A stretch of 64,000 bases of DNA, taken from NCBI GenBank assembly GCA_016744795.1, contig JADGDR010000003.1:238125-302124 (forward strand). Direction: 5' to 3'. Below are positions 38,571-47,394 of this stretch, in pieces. The DNA comes from Sulfurospirillum sp. Its GTDB lineage: Bacteria > Campylobacterota > Campylobacteria > Campylobacterales > Sulfurospirillaceae. The notes under the pieces are model-generated. The model saw only the letters and a program-made list of their open reading frames with translations. It did no database searches and was not told the origin of the DNA. The position numbers were made by a program, and so were the translations under genes. Position 1 is the first letter of the stretch, and every line of letters starts with the position of its first letter.

Positions 38571-39437
38571 TTACTTTTCAAACACTCTAAAATCTCTTTT
38601 TATCTCATCAAACTTTAGGATTTTATTTCCATTATGATCTTCTTTGAAATTCTTTGCATCTTCAAGGTCGGCAAAAGGGATGAGTTCATGTCCCATAGGT
38701 CCATATGTATCGCTGCCTATTACGTAGTAGGCTTTTTTACCGTCTATGGCATGTTGTGAATAATAATCACTTACCAATATTTTAGTTATGCCCTCTTTAT
38801 GTTCAAAGTACCACTTCATCAAATCTTTTACTCCATCATATGAATAGTGCTTATCTCCATAGTAAATCTGCGCAGCCCATCTTGGGTACTTATGCACATA
38901 CATTCCGCAAACTGGGCATTTTTCATCCCCATGAACATGTATCTTTTTTTCATTAAAGACAACTCCTCCTGCTCTTTTTACATCCCAAAGATAAACAGCT
39001 GTTGCATGAAGGTACATTTCTGATTTTAAATCACAACTAGTTTGTAGTTCTTCTTTTAAATCGCTTATCTCAAAAAAATCTTCTACGTCTATCTTCTTTG
39101 GGCATCTCTTTTTATAGAGTTTTTTACCCATAAAGTAGTATCGTTTTTTATACACTACACTCATTGGATTTTTCTTTACATGTAGAGTATTTGGTATCTT
39201 TACATGTAGATAAGTTTTTGTCTTGCTATCATACTTTTTTATCTCTTTTAAGCCGTAGTTTTCCCTATCTTTTAGAAGTGCATATAAAGAGGCATATACT
39301 CTGATAGAGTCATTGGATTGGAGTTTTGCTTGGTAAGAGCTTTGTAAATAATCTGAAATCTTTAGACCCGTAACAGGACACCACTGTGCCGCATTTAACA
39401 CAAGTGCTAAAAAAGTGATTATAAGTAGTTTTTTCAT
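38571..39437 (-). CDS. Secreted NosL-family protein with a degenerate second half
   Basis: The C-terminal half (about 165-288) is a NosL domain: C174-P-V-C177-G-M179, YSYDGVKDLMKW, and YVIGSDTYGPMGHELIPF. NosL binds copper(I) and supplies copper to nitrous oxide reductase. The N-terminal half starts with a signal peptide and then C20-P-V-T-G, like a NosL motif that has lost its second cysteine, so the gene may derive from a duplication. Two TACATGTA words 24 bases apart encode repeated Leu-His-Val-Lys. It is convergent with the RloB-like gene and lies apart from the nos operon. Confidence 0.82.
   Translation of the reverse strand: MKKLLIITFLALVLNAAQWCPVTGLKISDYLQSSYQAKLQSNDSIRVYASLYALLKDRENYGLKEIKKYDSKTKTYLHVKIPNTLHVKKNPMSVVYKKRYYFMGKKLYKKRCPKKIDVEDFFEISDLKEELQTSCDLKSEMYLHATAVYLWDVKRAGGVVFNEKKIHVHGDEKCPVCGMYVHKYPRWAAQIYYGDKHYSYDGVKDLMKWYFEHKEGITKILVSDYYSQHAIDGKKAYYVIGSDTYGPMGHELIPFADLEDAKNFKEDHNGNKILKFDEIKRDFRVFEK
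39177..39208. repeat. Pair of TACATGTA palindromes, 24-base spacing
   Basis: Two copies start at 39177 and 39201 inside the double NosL gene. On the coding strand both are read as Leu-His-Val-Lys. They are members of the dispersed family. Confidence 0.85.
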
Positions 39438-39502
39438 GGCATTATACTAACATGCTTATACTTACTTTATCATTATTTTATACTCATAAGATATAATGTA
39501 AC

Positions 39503-40165
39503 ATGATTAAAATTTTATATTTAGAAGATGATATAAGCCTTTCAGATACCATTACTGAGTTTTTGCAAGAGAACGATTTTAATGTTACTTCTACATACAA
39601 CGCACTAGATACACTTGATGAGTTGTATAACAAAAACTTTGATATACTTGTCTTAGATGTAAATGTTCCTGGTATTAACGGATTTGAAATACTCAAAAAA
39701 CTAAGAGATGCAGATATCTTGATACCAACTATATTTACTACAACGTTTAACTCAATTGAAGATTTAGACAAGGGCTATAGCCTTGGAGCAGATGATTATC
39801 TAAAAAAACCATTCGCCCTTAAAGAGTTACTTCACCGCATAAATGCTATTTGCAGAAGAAGCTTTAATACTTATAACTCAATAATCAACATAACTCAAGA
39901 TATAACATTTGATATAAAAACTGGTAAATTAATACAAAACTCTAAAGAAAAAAAACTCACTCAAAAAGAGTTAGAACTTTTAAAACTTCTTATCAAAAAT
40001 AAAAATTTACTTGTTGATTTAAATACCATATATGAAGCTGTTTGGACAGCAAATGAAACAAGTAATGATGCTAGTCTTAGAATATACATCAATAATCTAA
40101 GAAAAATACTTGGCAAAGAAAGAATCATAAACATAAAAAAACAGGGGTATATGCTCCTTGTTTAA
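39503..40165 (+). CDS. OmpR-family response regulator
   Basis: This is a two-component transcription regulator. The receiver domain carries the acidic pair E8-D9-D10 and phosphorylated D52 (LVLDVNVPGINGF), with the KKPF lysine near 101. A winged helix follows (LTQKELELLKLLIKN, TSNDASLRIYINNLRKILG). The 220-residue length is typical. Its stop overlaps the start of the sensor kinase gene. The small cytochrome c and NosL-like genes downstream suggest control of nitrous-oxide or copper functions, by position only. Confidence 0.93.
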   Translation: MIKILYLEDDISLSDTITEFLQENDFNVTSTYNALDTLDELYNKNFDILVLDVNVPGINGFEILKKLRDADILIPTIFTTTFNSIEDLDKGYSLGADDYLKKPFALKELLHRINAICRRSFNTYNSIINITQDITFDIKTGKLIQNSKEKKLTQKELELLKLLIKNKNLLVDLNTIYEAVWTANETSNDASLRIYINNLRKILGKERIINIKKQGYMLLV

Positions 40166-41348
40166 ATTACCTAAAAACAAATGTATACGAAAAACCATTC
40201 TCAATGTGGTTTCTGTCTATCTGACAACCACTATTTTACTTGTTTTGGCTCTAAGCTATATGTATTTAAGCAATCAAGAAAAACACATTATTTCACTACA
40301 ACAAGAAAAAGTAGACATACAATCCCAACAGATTATAAACGAACTTGAACTACTAGATGATAACATAGTTGAAGAAGTAGCTTTTTATCCAAGGCTTAAC
40401 AACATTGGCTCGGCAATCTACGATATAGATAAAAACTTAATATTTTCTACGTTTAATGAAGAGCTAAGTTCTATAAACCAAAAACAATTTTTTAAAGATA
40501 ATTTTATATACTATGTTTATAAAGTTGAACCTTATTATCTTGGTGCTGCATATTTGGTTATACAAAAGGAAAAAACATATGAATTCAATAACGAATTAAC
40601 AAAAATAGCAACAATCGTTATATCTATAATACTGTTTTTAATCCTTACTTCATTTTTATTAGTAAAAATCCTAATCAAACCTCTAAGTGACAATCTAAAT
40701 CTATTAGACAAGTTTATTAAAGATACAACGCATGAGTTAATCACACCAACGAGCACTATACTTAACAACATAGAAGTGCTAGACTTAAACAAAGTCGATG
40801 AAAAAAATCTTAAAAAGATAAACCGCATCAAAATAGGTGCAACCACAATTTCTAACATTCATAAAGATTTATCTTTTTTGTTACTAAATAATAGACAAAA
40901 ATCAGAAAACAAAAATCTAAATATCTCAGATATTTTAAATCAAAGAGTTGAGTACTTTAAGATACTTGCAAACAACAGAAATATAGACTTTAAAGTAAAC
41001 ATTCAAGACAATATATACACTACAATTGACAGCCATAGAGCTGAAAGGCTATTTGATAATTTAATATCAAATGCGATTAAATTTTCCACAAAAAAAGGAA
41101 CTATTTTTATTTTTCTAAGTACTTCCTCCAACCATGAAAATATAAAATTCAGCATTGAAGATGAAGGAATTGGCATGAAAAATAGTGAACTTGATAAGAT
41201 ATTTACAAGATACAAAAAACTCAATGACAATATCTCTGGTTTTGGCATAGGTTATGACATAATCAACTCAATCATAAAAGAGTATGATATAGACATCAAA
41301 ATAACTTCTAGTGAAAACACAGGAACAAAGGTGACACTAATATGGTAA
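40158..41348 (+). CDS. Sensor histidine kinase
   Basis: This is the membrane sensor partner of the preceding regulator. It has membrane helices at about 15-38 and 150-172, a periplasmic sensor of about 110 residues, the phosphoacceptor H192 (DTTHELITPTSTIL), and kinase boxes NAIKFS, DEGIGM and GFGIGY. The start is TTG, eight bases inside the regulator gene, indicating translational coupling. The signal is unknown. The stop overlaps the cytochrome gene by seven bases. Confidence 0.93.
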   Translation: MFKLPKNKCIRKTILNVVSVYLTTTILLVLALSYMYLSNQEKHIISLQQEKVDIQSQQIINELELLDDNIVEEVAFYPRLNNIGSAIYDIDKNLIFSTFNEELSSINQKQFFKDNFIYYVYKVEPYYLGAAYLVIQKEKTYEFNNELTKIATIVISIILFLILTSFLLVKILIKPLSDNLNLLDKFIKDTTHELITPTSTILNNIEVLDLNKVDEKNLKKINRIKIGATTISNIHKDLSFLLLNNRQKSENKNLNISDILNQRVEYFKILANNRNIDFKVNIQDNIYTTIDSHRAERLFDNLISNAIKFSTKKGTIFIFLSTSSNHENIKFSIEDEGIGMKNSELDKIFTRYKKLNDNISGFGIGYDIINSIIKEYDIDIKITSSENTGTKVTLIW

Positions 41349-41665
41349 AACTATTTTCTATCTTACTAATATCAGTACACCTTTTTGCAAATCCATATGA
41401 AACAAACTGTATGTATTGTCATAAAGACAAAAAAGAGTTACAACTTTTTATGGCACAATATACTCTAAAATATAGTAGCGAAAAAAAGACAAAAAAGGCT
41501 CTCTTAAGATTCTTAAAAAATCCAACATCTAATAAATCAATTACAACATACGGATACATAGTAAAACATGGTTTTAAAGAAAAAAGCAAACTCAATGATA
41601 AAGATCTAAGAGATGCAATTGATAGCTACTATGACAAGTATAATATAAAGCAATTTATAAAATAA
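41342..41665 (+). CDS. Small periplasmic monohaem cytochrome c-like protein
   Basis: This 107-residue protein has a signal peptide (about 1-16) and one haem-binding site C23-M-Y-C26-H27. The rest is lysine-rich and helical, without a clear distal Met, so it may not be a standard electron carrier. Overlap with the sensor kinase gene by seven bases places it in the same operon. It could report redox or haem status to the sensor, but nothing in the sequence proves this. Confidence 0.75.
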   Translation: MVKLFSILLISVHLFANPYETNCMYCHKDKKELQLFMAQYTLKYSSEKKTKKALLRFLKNPTSNKSITTYGYIVKHGFKEKSKLNDKDLRDAIDSYYDKYNIKQFIK

Positions 41666-41866
41666 AATCTATCAATATATTAAAAGTAACTCTGAACTAA
41701 AAAAATAATCTTAAAAATTTCAATAGATAAATTTACGATTATTTAACAATCTTTAGATAAAATTCTCAATGGGTATTTTTATTATTCACAAAAGCTATTT
41801 TGTTTATTCCTTTATAGTTATTTGTTGCATGGTGATATACCCAAAACTATTAAATGGAGATAAGGC

Positions 41867-42553
41867 GTGAAAAAAATTATATTGAGTATATGTATACTAG
41901 CAATTGGTCTAAGTGCAGCACCAATGCAAATGCAAAAAAACTATAGAGCGGTATCTGTAGATAAGGCTACTTTAGTAAAACAAGGCAAAGAGAAGATGTA
42001 TTGTAATGTGTGTGGCATGACTTTACCTATGTTTTATAGAACAAATCATGCAGCTGACTATAAAGGTAAACATGAACAATATTGCTCAATTACTTGCGCT
42101 ATTGAAGACAAAGTTATCAACGGTAAAAAACTAACAAATTTCAGAGTTGTTGACAACACTACTTTAAAATTTATTCCCTCACAAGATGCTTTTTTTGTAG
42201 TTGGCAGTAAAAAGCCAGGAACAATGAGCACTATAAGTAAATACGCTTTTGGAACAAAAAAAGCTGCTTTAGAATTTCAAAGCAAGAATGGTGGTAAGAT
42301 TATGAATTTTGATAATCTTGTAAAACTTGTTGAAAAAAATCAAGCAAAAGATATGGCTGCTACTAAAAAAAGACAGGCAAAAGCTATAAAAAAGGGTTCA
42401 ATGATGTACTCTAAAATGTGCAAAAAAACAGATAAAAAATTCACATCAACAGCACAAGCAAAATCTTTCATTAAAGAGAGTCAAATATGTGGAAATATAA
42501 AAGGTAAAAAACTTCAAGCTATAGCAATGTATCTAGTTAAAACTAATAGATAA
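41867..42553 (+). CDS. NosL-family protein with a C-terminal cytochrome-like tail
   Basis: A secreted protein with signal peptide (about 1-18) and a NosL domain at about 40-150: C46-N-V-C49-G-M51, a second pair YCSITC, and DAFFVVGSKKPGTMS. Residues about 170-228 (YSKMCKKTDKKF, ICGNIKGKKLQAIAMYL) look like a cytochrome c fold that has lost its CxxCH haem site. The start is GTG at 41867 after GGAG. It lies 201 bases after the cytochrome gene and ends at a shared terminator, so it may have its own promoter. Confidence 0.82.
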   Translation: MKKIILSICILAIGLSAAPMQMQKNYRAVSVDKATLVKQGKEKMYCNVCGMTLPMFYRTNHAADYKGKHEQYCSITCAIEDKVINGKKLTNFRVVDNTTLKFIPSQDAFFVVGSKKPGTMSTISKYAFGTKKAALEFQSKNGGKIMNFDNLVKLVEKNQAKDMAATKKRQAKAIKKGSMMYSKMCKKTDKKFTSTAQAKSFIKESQICGNIKGKKLQAIAMYLVKTNR

Positions 42554-42565
42554 TACCTATAAATT

Positions 42566-42604
42566 AATATAACTCCCAATTAGAAAATTCTTGGGAGTTA
42601 TATT
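42566..42604. terminator. Perfect 14-bp hairpin between convergent genes
   Basis: AATATAACTCCCAA pairs exactly with TTGGGAGTTATATT around an eleven-base loop, filling most of the gap between the NosL-like gene and the convergent PAS gene. It can act for both strands. The minus-strand side is followed by AT-rich sequence. Confidence 0.7.
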
Positions 42605-42606
42605 GT

Positions 42607-43131
42607 CTAGTAAAATCGATGAATCTCTTCCATAAAATTTGAAAAATTCATATCATCACCTTTATCTTTTAAAAACTCTATGAGATATTTTTCACTCTCA
42701 TTCATACCTGAGTTTTTTTCTATTTCTAAAAGTTCTTTATAAAGATTAGCAACAACTTCTATAATAAACTTTGAAATGCTTTTTCTTGCTGCATGATAAC
42801 CTATAATCTTACCAGTATCTGTATCTTTTCTTGATTCAAACTCTGTAAAAATCCAATAATATCTTCCATCTTTTGCTAAGTTTTTAACAACAGCATTTAT
42901 ATTTTTTCCTTGTGAGATTGTCTCCCACAAAAGTTTAAATACAACTCTAGGCATATCAGGATGACGGATAATAGAGTGAGATTTACCTATAAGCTCGGCC
43001 TTAGTATAACCTGCAACTTCAATAAAGTAGTCATTACAATATGTAATTTTACCTTTTTCATCTGTTTCACTAACAATATATCTTTTAGGGTCTAACTCTA
43101 TCTCAACATCAAGTGGTATTGGTTTAGACAT
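42607..43131 (-). CDS. CetB/Aer-like PAS domain protein
   Basis: A soluble 174-residue protein with one PAS domain (about 20-125): ITYCNDYFIEVAGYTKAEL, HPDMPRVVFKLLW, WIFTEFESRKD. This is the Aer/CetB type, where a flavin-bound PAS reports electron-transport status to a chemoreceptor partner (CetA in C. jejuni) for energy taxis. It is the last gene on the nos strand, 12 bases after the final NosL-like gene. It may thus be transcribed with nitrous oxide respiration genes. No CetA-type receptor is next to it. Confidence 0.85.
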   Translation of the reverse strand: MSKPIPLDVEIELDPKRYIVSETDEKGKITYCNDYFIEVAGYTKAELIGKSHSIIRHPDMPRVVFKLLWETISQGKNINAVVKNLAKDGRYYWIFTEFESRKDTDTGKIIGYHAARKSISKFIIEVVANLYKELLEIEKNSGMNESEKYLIEFLKDKGDDMNFSNFMEEIHRFY

Positions 43132-43143
43132 TTTATATCCTTT

Positions 43144-43611
43144 TTACAAATTACCATTAAGGTAATTTACAAGTGCTGATGAAACATCTTTGAATGCAAA
43201 AACTCTTTTACCATTGTTAGCATCAGCAAATCTTTGAGCATTTTTTTTAGTTTTAAAAGCTACTAAATCATCACCAGCAGGACTTATACTTCTACTTCCA
43301 TAAACGTAAAAAGCAGCTCGTCCATCTATTTTCTCTAATGTTATAAAATCCGTTACAAATAGACGCATATCATTATCTGCTTTTACATTGTACTCAGGCC
43401 ATTTCCCTGGTCTATGGTAAAATTCAAACATAGACTTTGGACTACAAAAGAAAATTTCTGTGCCACTTCTTACTTTGATACTTGCAATCCATTTAGGTTC
43501 TTTGTAAACTTTTACTTTTCTTATCAATCCTATCTCATCTTTAGAAACATGATAAGTCTCAGCAAAAACGAAACTGCTAAATACCAAAAATGCTAACAAT
43601 ACTTTTCTCAT
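43144..43611 (-). CDS. NosL-family protein lacking the CxxCxM copper motif
   Basis: A secreted 155-residue protein with a signal peptide. The NosL fold is indicated by EIFFCSPKSMFEFY, AAFYVYGSRSISPAGDDLVAFKTKKNAQRF and VFAFKDV near the end. The N-terminal C-x2-C-x-M copper-binding site of NosL is absent, replaced by KEPKWIASIKV. It overlaps nosY by four bases, so it is part of the nos operon. It may have a structural or different metal role. Confidence 0.72.
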   Translation of the reverse strand: MRKVLLAFLVFSSFVFAETYHVSKDEIGLIRKVKVYKEPKWIASIKVRSGTEIFFCSPKSMFEFYHRPGKWPEYNVKADNDMRLFVTDFITLEKIDGRAAFYVYGSRSISPAGDDLVAFKTKKNAQRFADANNGKRVFAFKDVSSALVNYLNGNL

Positions 43612-44435
43612 ACTAAATCCCTTTTTTTAAATACTATATATCCAAAAGTTGCAAATACTAATCCTAGAACTATAGGATAAGCGATAGAAAACAGAACAAA
43701 AACTCCATGTTTCATAGAATCTAAAATATAGAATGCAACGGGTCCCATAACAGTAAGTTCTGGGTCAAAAAGACTGATAGCGGCTACTCTAAAAATCTCC
43801 ATTGGATTGCTCATTGCAATCGCAATAATCATGCCCTCATCGTATCTGTTTTGCATCATTAAAGATATAAGAGCAATATCTATAAAACTAAGCAAAAATA
43901 TCCAAACAAAAAATGCAATTCCTAAAGCAACTTCAGACGACTTTACAATAGAAGAGATAAAAAATGCAATTCCTAAAAATGCAGAACTTAATGAAAAAAG
44001 AAGTCCAGTATAAAGTAAAAATATATCCCATGGAATTGCAGCACCCTTAAAAGTACCGTATATAATAGCAACAAACATAGCCATAAAAACTGGTAAAAAT
44101 ACTGTTATAAAACGCCCTGCAATCTTACCCCAATAATACTGTTTTAAAGAGATAGGGAATGAGAGCATATACTCTAATATGTGATTATCTCTATCACCAG
44201 AGATAGAACGAACAGTAGTAATAAGAATAAATATAGGCAAGATAACTATCGTAACTTGAATGTACATTAAAAGCAAACGACTTAAACCACTAAATCCCAT
44301 AACCTGTGACTCTGTAACACCTGCAATAAAGAACATAGCTATAAGTCCTCCAAAAACTAGGGAGTAAACTAAAAACCATTTAGCTCGGATAGACTCTTTA
44401 AGGTCCAGAAATGCCACTAAAAATAAATTTTTCAA
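43608..44435 (-). CDS. nosY: NosY-type ABC permease
   Basis: This is the membrane component of the NosDFY copper/sulfur delivery transporter for nitrous oxide reductase. It has about six membrane helices over 275 residues. The SISGDRDNHILEYMLSFPIS cytoplasmic coupling segment is typical of ABC-2 permeases. It overlaps the neighbouring NosL-family genes by four bases on both sides. Its partners nosF and nosD lie upstream in the operon. Confidence 0.93.
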   Translation of the reverse strand: MKNLFLVAFLDLKESIRAKWFLVYSLVFGGLIAMFFIAGVTESQVMGFSGLSRLLLMYIQVTIVILPIFILITTVRSISGDRDNHILEYMLSFPISLKQYYWGKIAGRFITVFLPVFMAMFVAIIYGTFKGAAIPWDIFLLYTGLLFSLSSAFLGIAFFISSIVKSSEVALGIAFFVWIFLLSFIDIALISLMMQNRYDEGMIIAIAMSNPMEIFRVAAISLFDPELTVMGPVAFYILDSMKHGVFVLFSIAYPIVLGLVFATFGYIVFKKRDLV

Positions 44436-44926
44436 TTATTCTCTCCTAATATTTTTTTTCTTATCTTAGGATTTGTCATATTTTCCCCTCTTAACATTCT
44501 TAATTTCATTTCGTCATATTTAATTGCTTTTTCAAAACTATGCTCATAAGCTCCAAATCCATAGTGCATTGGTGTTCCGTCATTTATAGAGTAAAAAGCC
44601 TTATTAGATTTTACCCACTTATGTGAATCAAGTGTATAAACCCAGCTAACTAAGTTTTTATCACCTTTTAGATTCTCTTCAGCCCATAAAACCATACATC
44701 CAACATCATCAAAAAAATGGGTTTTCCCCTCACTTGTAATAGTTTCAGCTGTATACTTTTTACCAACTAAAAACATATTACATTGCGGACATTGAAGAGT
44801 ATTATCTTTAAACTCTAATGGCTCTTTTTTTGTATTTACAATGTTTGAAGGATCCTGCGTTCTTGTAAACAAGAAAGCTCCTACTAATAGAATAATGGGA
44901 AATAAAATTAAAATAGTTTTTTTCAT
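44432..44926 (-). CDS. nosL: NosL copper protein, membrane-anchored
   Basis: NosL carries copper to apo-NosZ. Here an N-terminal membrane helix (about 5-21) replaces a lipobox. The copper motif is C46-P-Q-C49-N-M51, and THFFDDVGCMVLWAEE contains the conserved DDxGC segment. The 164-residue chain shares its first base with the stop of the preceding NosL gene and overlaps nosY. This and the next entry are tandem NosL copies. Confidence 0.88.
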   Translation of the reverse strand: MKKTILILFPIILLVGAFLFTRTQDPSNIVNTKKEPLEFKDNTLQCPQCNMFLVGKKYTAETITSEGKTHFFDDVGCMVLWAEENLKGDKNLVSWVYTLDSHKWVKSNKAFYSINDGTPMHYGFGAYEHSFEKAIKYDEMKLRMLRGENMTNPKIRKKILGENN

Positions 44927-45363
44927 TACTTGCCTACCTTTATAATTCTTTTTGAAACTTCATCAAAGTTAATTATTTCGTTTTTAGTATTTGGTTTAGT
45001 TTTATGAGCCATAAAACCATAAGCCATAGATGTTACATTCTCACTAGTATAATAAGCTTTTTTTGCATCTATCCACTTTCCACTCTTTGAATCTGTTATC
45101 CAAAAAACAGCTTCTTTTTTCCACTGAATTTTATCTTCTTTAAACCAAAGAATACTACATCCAATATCATCGAACATATAACTACGTCCATCTTTTGGAT
45201 TGATTACTTGAACTGTATGTTTTCTATCACTTACCACCATTGCACAACGTTTACACATATCTCTATCCCAATGTACATCATGCAACTCAGTAGTAATCTT
45301 TTTCTCACAACCACTAGATAAAAAAGCTATTAAAATTAGTGCTAAACTAAATCCTCTCATCAC
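44926..45363 (-). CDS. nosL: NosL copper lipoprotein
   Basis: A second NosL, this one a lipoprotein with lipobox FLSSGC (Cys19). The copper motif reads C37-K-R-C40-A-M42, followed by YMFDDIGCSILWFKED. The 145-residue length is close to classic NosL lipoproteins. It overlaps nosF by 17 bases. Tandem copies with different membrane anchoring could hand copper from one to the other. Confidence 0.9.
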   Translation of the reverse strand: MMRGFSLALILIAFLSSGCEKKITTELHDVHWDRDMCKRCAMVVSDRKHTVQVINPKDGRSYMFDDIGCSILWFKEDKIQWKKEAVFWITDSKSGKWIDAKKAYYTSENVTSMAYGFMAHKTKPNTKNEIINFDEVSKRIIKVGK

Positions 45364-45985
45364 TAACTATCTTTCCTAAATCCATATAAATCTGTCTATT
45401 TATAATACCTTCTAACTCATCCAATCTATGAGTTACAAAAAGAGATATTTTTTTATCTTCATTCTCTTTGAGAAGTCTATAAAAATTCTCTCTTGCTTTT
45501 GGGTCTAGATTTGCAGTTGGTTCATCATAAATGCTAATGCTTCCACTATTTGCCAAACTAATAGCTATCAAAAGTTTTTGTTTCATTCCACCACTAAGCT
45601 TAAAAAATGATTTGGAAAGATTTGGAATTAAATCAAGTTCCATCTCTTTTGCATAATAAAAGATTTTATCTTTAGGTGTTCCGCTACTAACTACAACATA
45701 GTTTATAAGCTCATCAAGACTTAGCTTAATGGGAGGTGGAAGTTGAGGTACAAAACTTATGTTTTTAAGTACTTCAACTCTATTTTTCATAGGATTCAAA
45801 CCATCTATAAAAACTTCACCATTATTTGGTATATAGTAACCAAGAATTAAACGAATCAATGTTGTTTTTCCTGCACCATTTGGTCCCATTAGAGCAACAT
45901 AATCACCCTCTTTAAAACTTACACTCACACTATCAAGTGAAATTGTATTTCCAAATTTTTTTGTTAAATTAGTTACTTCTATCAA
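45347..45985 (-). CDS. nosF: NosF-type ABC ATPase
   Basis: This is the ATPase of the NosDFY transporter. Walker A GPNGAGKTT lies at 34-42, followed by the signature LSGGMKQKLLIAISL, Walker B with SIYDEPTANLD, and the switch His in FVTHRLDEL. The 212-residue length is a little shorter than Pseudomonas NosF. It overlaps nosH by four bases and the lipoprotein nosL by 17. Confidence 0.94.
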   Translation of the reverse strand: MIEVTNLTKKFGNTISLDSVSVSFKEGDYVALMGPNGAGKTTLIRLILGYYIPNNGEVFIDGLNPMKNRVEVLKNISFVPQLPPPIKLSLDELINYVVVSSGTPKDKIFYYAKEMELDLIPNLSKSFFKLSGGMKQKLLIAISLANSGSISIYDEPTANLDPKARENFYRLLKENEDKKISLFVTHRLDELEGIINRQIYMDLGKIVSDERI

Positions 45986-46887
45986 ACTAGTCCTTTGAGC
46001 CTAAAATCAAATTTTAGTGCATCTTGATGACACACATCTATGCACCTTCCACAAAGAGTACAATCTCCACTCTTTATGTACGCTGTTTTTATACCTTTTT
46101 CTTCTACTTGTTTAGCATACTTTGCTTTTGTAAGTTCAAGTACATGATTTTCAAAACATACATCATGACAAACCATACAGTGATCGCAATTATTATTCCA
46201 TTGAATTCTAGTAGCACTTACAACTCCAATGTAACCATAAGTAGTACCTATTGGACAGATATATTTACACCATGCTCTTCGGCTGTAAAGTATTTCTATA
46301 AGTAAAACTGCAAGTACCCAAACAAGAGCTATGCTCCAACCATAAGCAATAAATCGACTTAAAATCCCAACTACATTAAATGTCTCAAAAACAAGATAAC
46401 CACTTGTAAAAGAGAGAACTAAAAACATAAGCCAAAAAATATGCCTTACTCTGTTATCAAACTCTCTTTTTTTTATTATCTTCTTTTTTACTAAAATATT
46501 GTTTATCTTCTCAGCGATCTCACTTAAAAGTCCGTAGGGACAGACCCAAGAACAGTACGTCCTTCCACCAATTAAAAGATAAACTAAAATAATAGTTACA
46601 GTACCTATTACCATATTGATGGGCATATGATAACTTGCAAGGTAAACCTGCATTGTTACATAAACATCTATAAGATGAAATCCTAAAAACCTAGAACCGT
46701 TCATGGTTCCTTCAAGCATCTGAATATCTATATAAAACGATAAGAAAAAAGTAAGATGAATAGAGATAATAACTATCCACCTTTTAGCTCTTATGCTAAG
46801 CTTTTTTTTGCCATTGTCATTTTGATCTATAAAAGTTGATAAGAAAGATGACTTTTCTATAGTTTCTCTATTGTTAAACTTATCCAT
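45982..46887 (-). CDS. nosH: NosH/NapH-like membrane ferredoxin
   Basis: This is a polytopic iron-sulfur protein with about five membrane helices. It has two NapH-type membrane-proximal motifs (CSWVCPYG, CKYICPIG) and two cytoplasmic 4Fe-4S ferredoxin sites (CDHCMVCHDVC, CTLCGRCIDVC). In W. succinogenes NosH and NosG are proposed as a menaquinol-to-periplasm electron route to NosZ. The 301-residue length fits. It overlaps nosF by four bases. Confidence 0.92.
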   Translation of the reverse strand: MDKFNNRETIEKSSFLSTFIDQNDNGKKKLSIRAKRWIVIISIHLTFFLSFYIDIQMLEGTMNGSRFLGFHLIDVYVTMQVYLASYHMPINMVIGTVTIILVYLLIGGRTYCSWVCPYGLLSEIAEKINNILVKKKIIKKREFDNRVRHIFWLMFLVLSFTSGYLVFETFNVVGILSRFIAYGWSIALVWVLAVLLIEILYSRRAWCKYICPIGTTYGYIGVVSATRIQWNNNCDHCMVCHDVCFENHVLELTKAKYAKQVEEKGIKTAYIKSGDCTLCGRCIDVCHQDALKFDFRLKGLV

Positions 46888-46896
46888 TTTTAGCCT

Positions 46897-47394
46897 TTAC
46901 TTAGTAGCCTCAGATCTTGCTTTAAATTCACTTATTTCTTTTGATAACTCTTTAAAATCATCATCATTCAGACTCAATAACAGTCCTCTCATAACAGAAT
47001 TCTCTACTCTTCCTGTTTTGAAATCTACTAAAGATTTATACAGCTTTTCTTTACTCTGTCCAAAAAGCTTTGGCCCCATCATTTTCTTACCATTTTGCGT
47101 ACCAGAACCATCTGCACCATGACAAGATGCACATCTACTTCTGTACTTATCACTTACTTTAAACATACTCATATTGCCAGCTTTTGCTCTTAATGCACTT
47201 AGTTTATCGTCTTCTTTTTCTCTATCACTTTTATCCGTAAGAGTAGATACTTTAGCTTTTGCTAAATCTAGTTTAGCTATATCTTCAACAACTTTTCCAG
47301 CTTCTCCACCTTGAAAAGCAGGACCTCTTTGAAATGTCATGACCATCAATCCTAATACTATTACTACAGATATACCTATAATTATATTTTTCAT
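46897..47394 (-). CDS. nosC2: Monohaem cytochrome c of the nos operon (NosC2-like)
   Basis: A periplasmic cytochrome c with an N-terminal membrane anchor (about 4-18). The haem site is CASCHGADGSG, with KMMGPKLFG following as likely Met ligand region. The 165-residue chain has a charged linker before the haem domain. It shares its first base with the stop of the other cytochrome gene. It probably passes electrons to the haem c domain of NosZ. Confidence 0.88.
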   Translation of the reverse strand: MKNIIIGISVVIVLGLMVMTFQRGPAFQGGEAGKVVEDIAKLDLAKAKVSTLTDKSDREKEDDKLSALRAKAGNMSMFKVSDKYRSRCASCHGADGSGTQNGKKMMGPKLFGQSKEKLYKSLVDFKTGRVENSVMRGLLLSLNDDDFKELSKEISEFKARSEATK

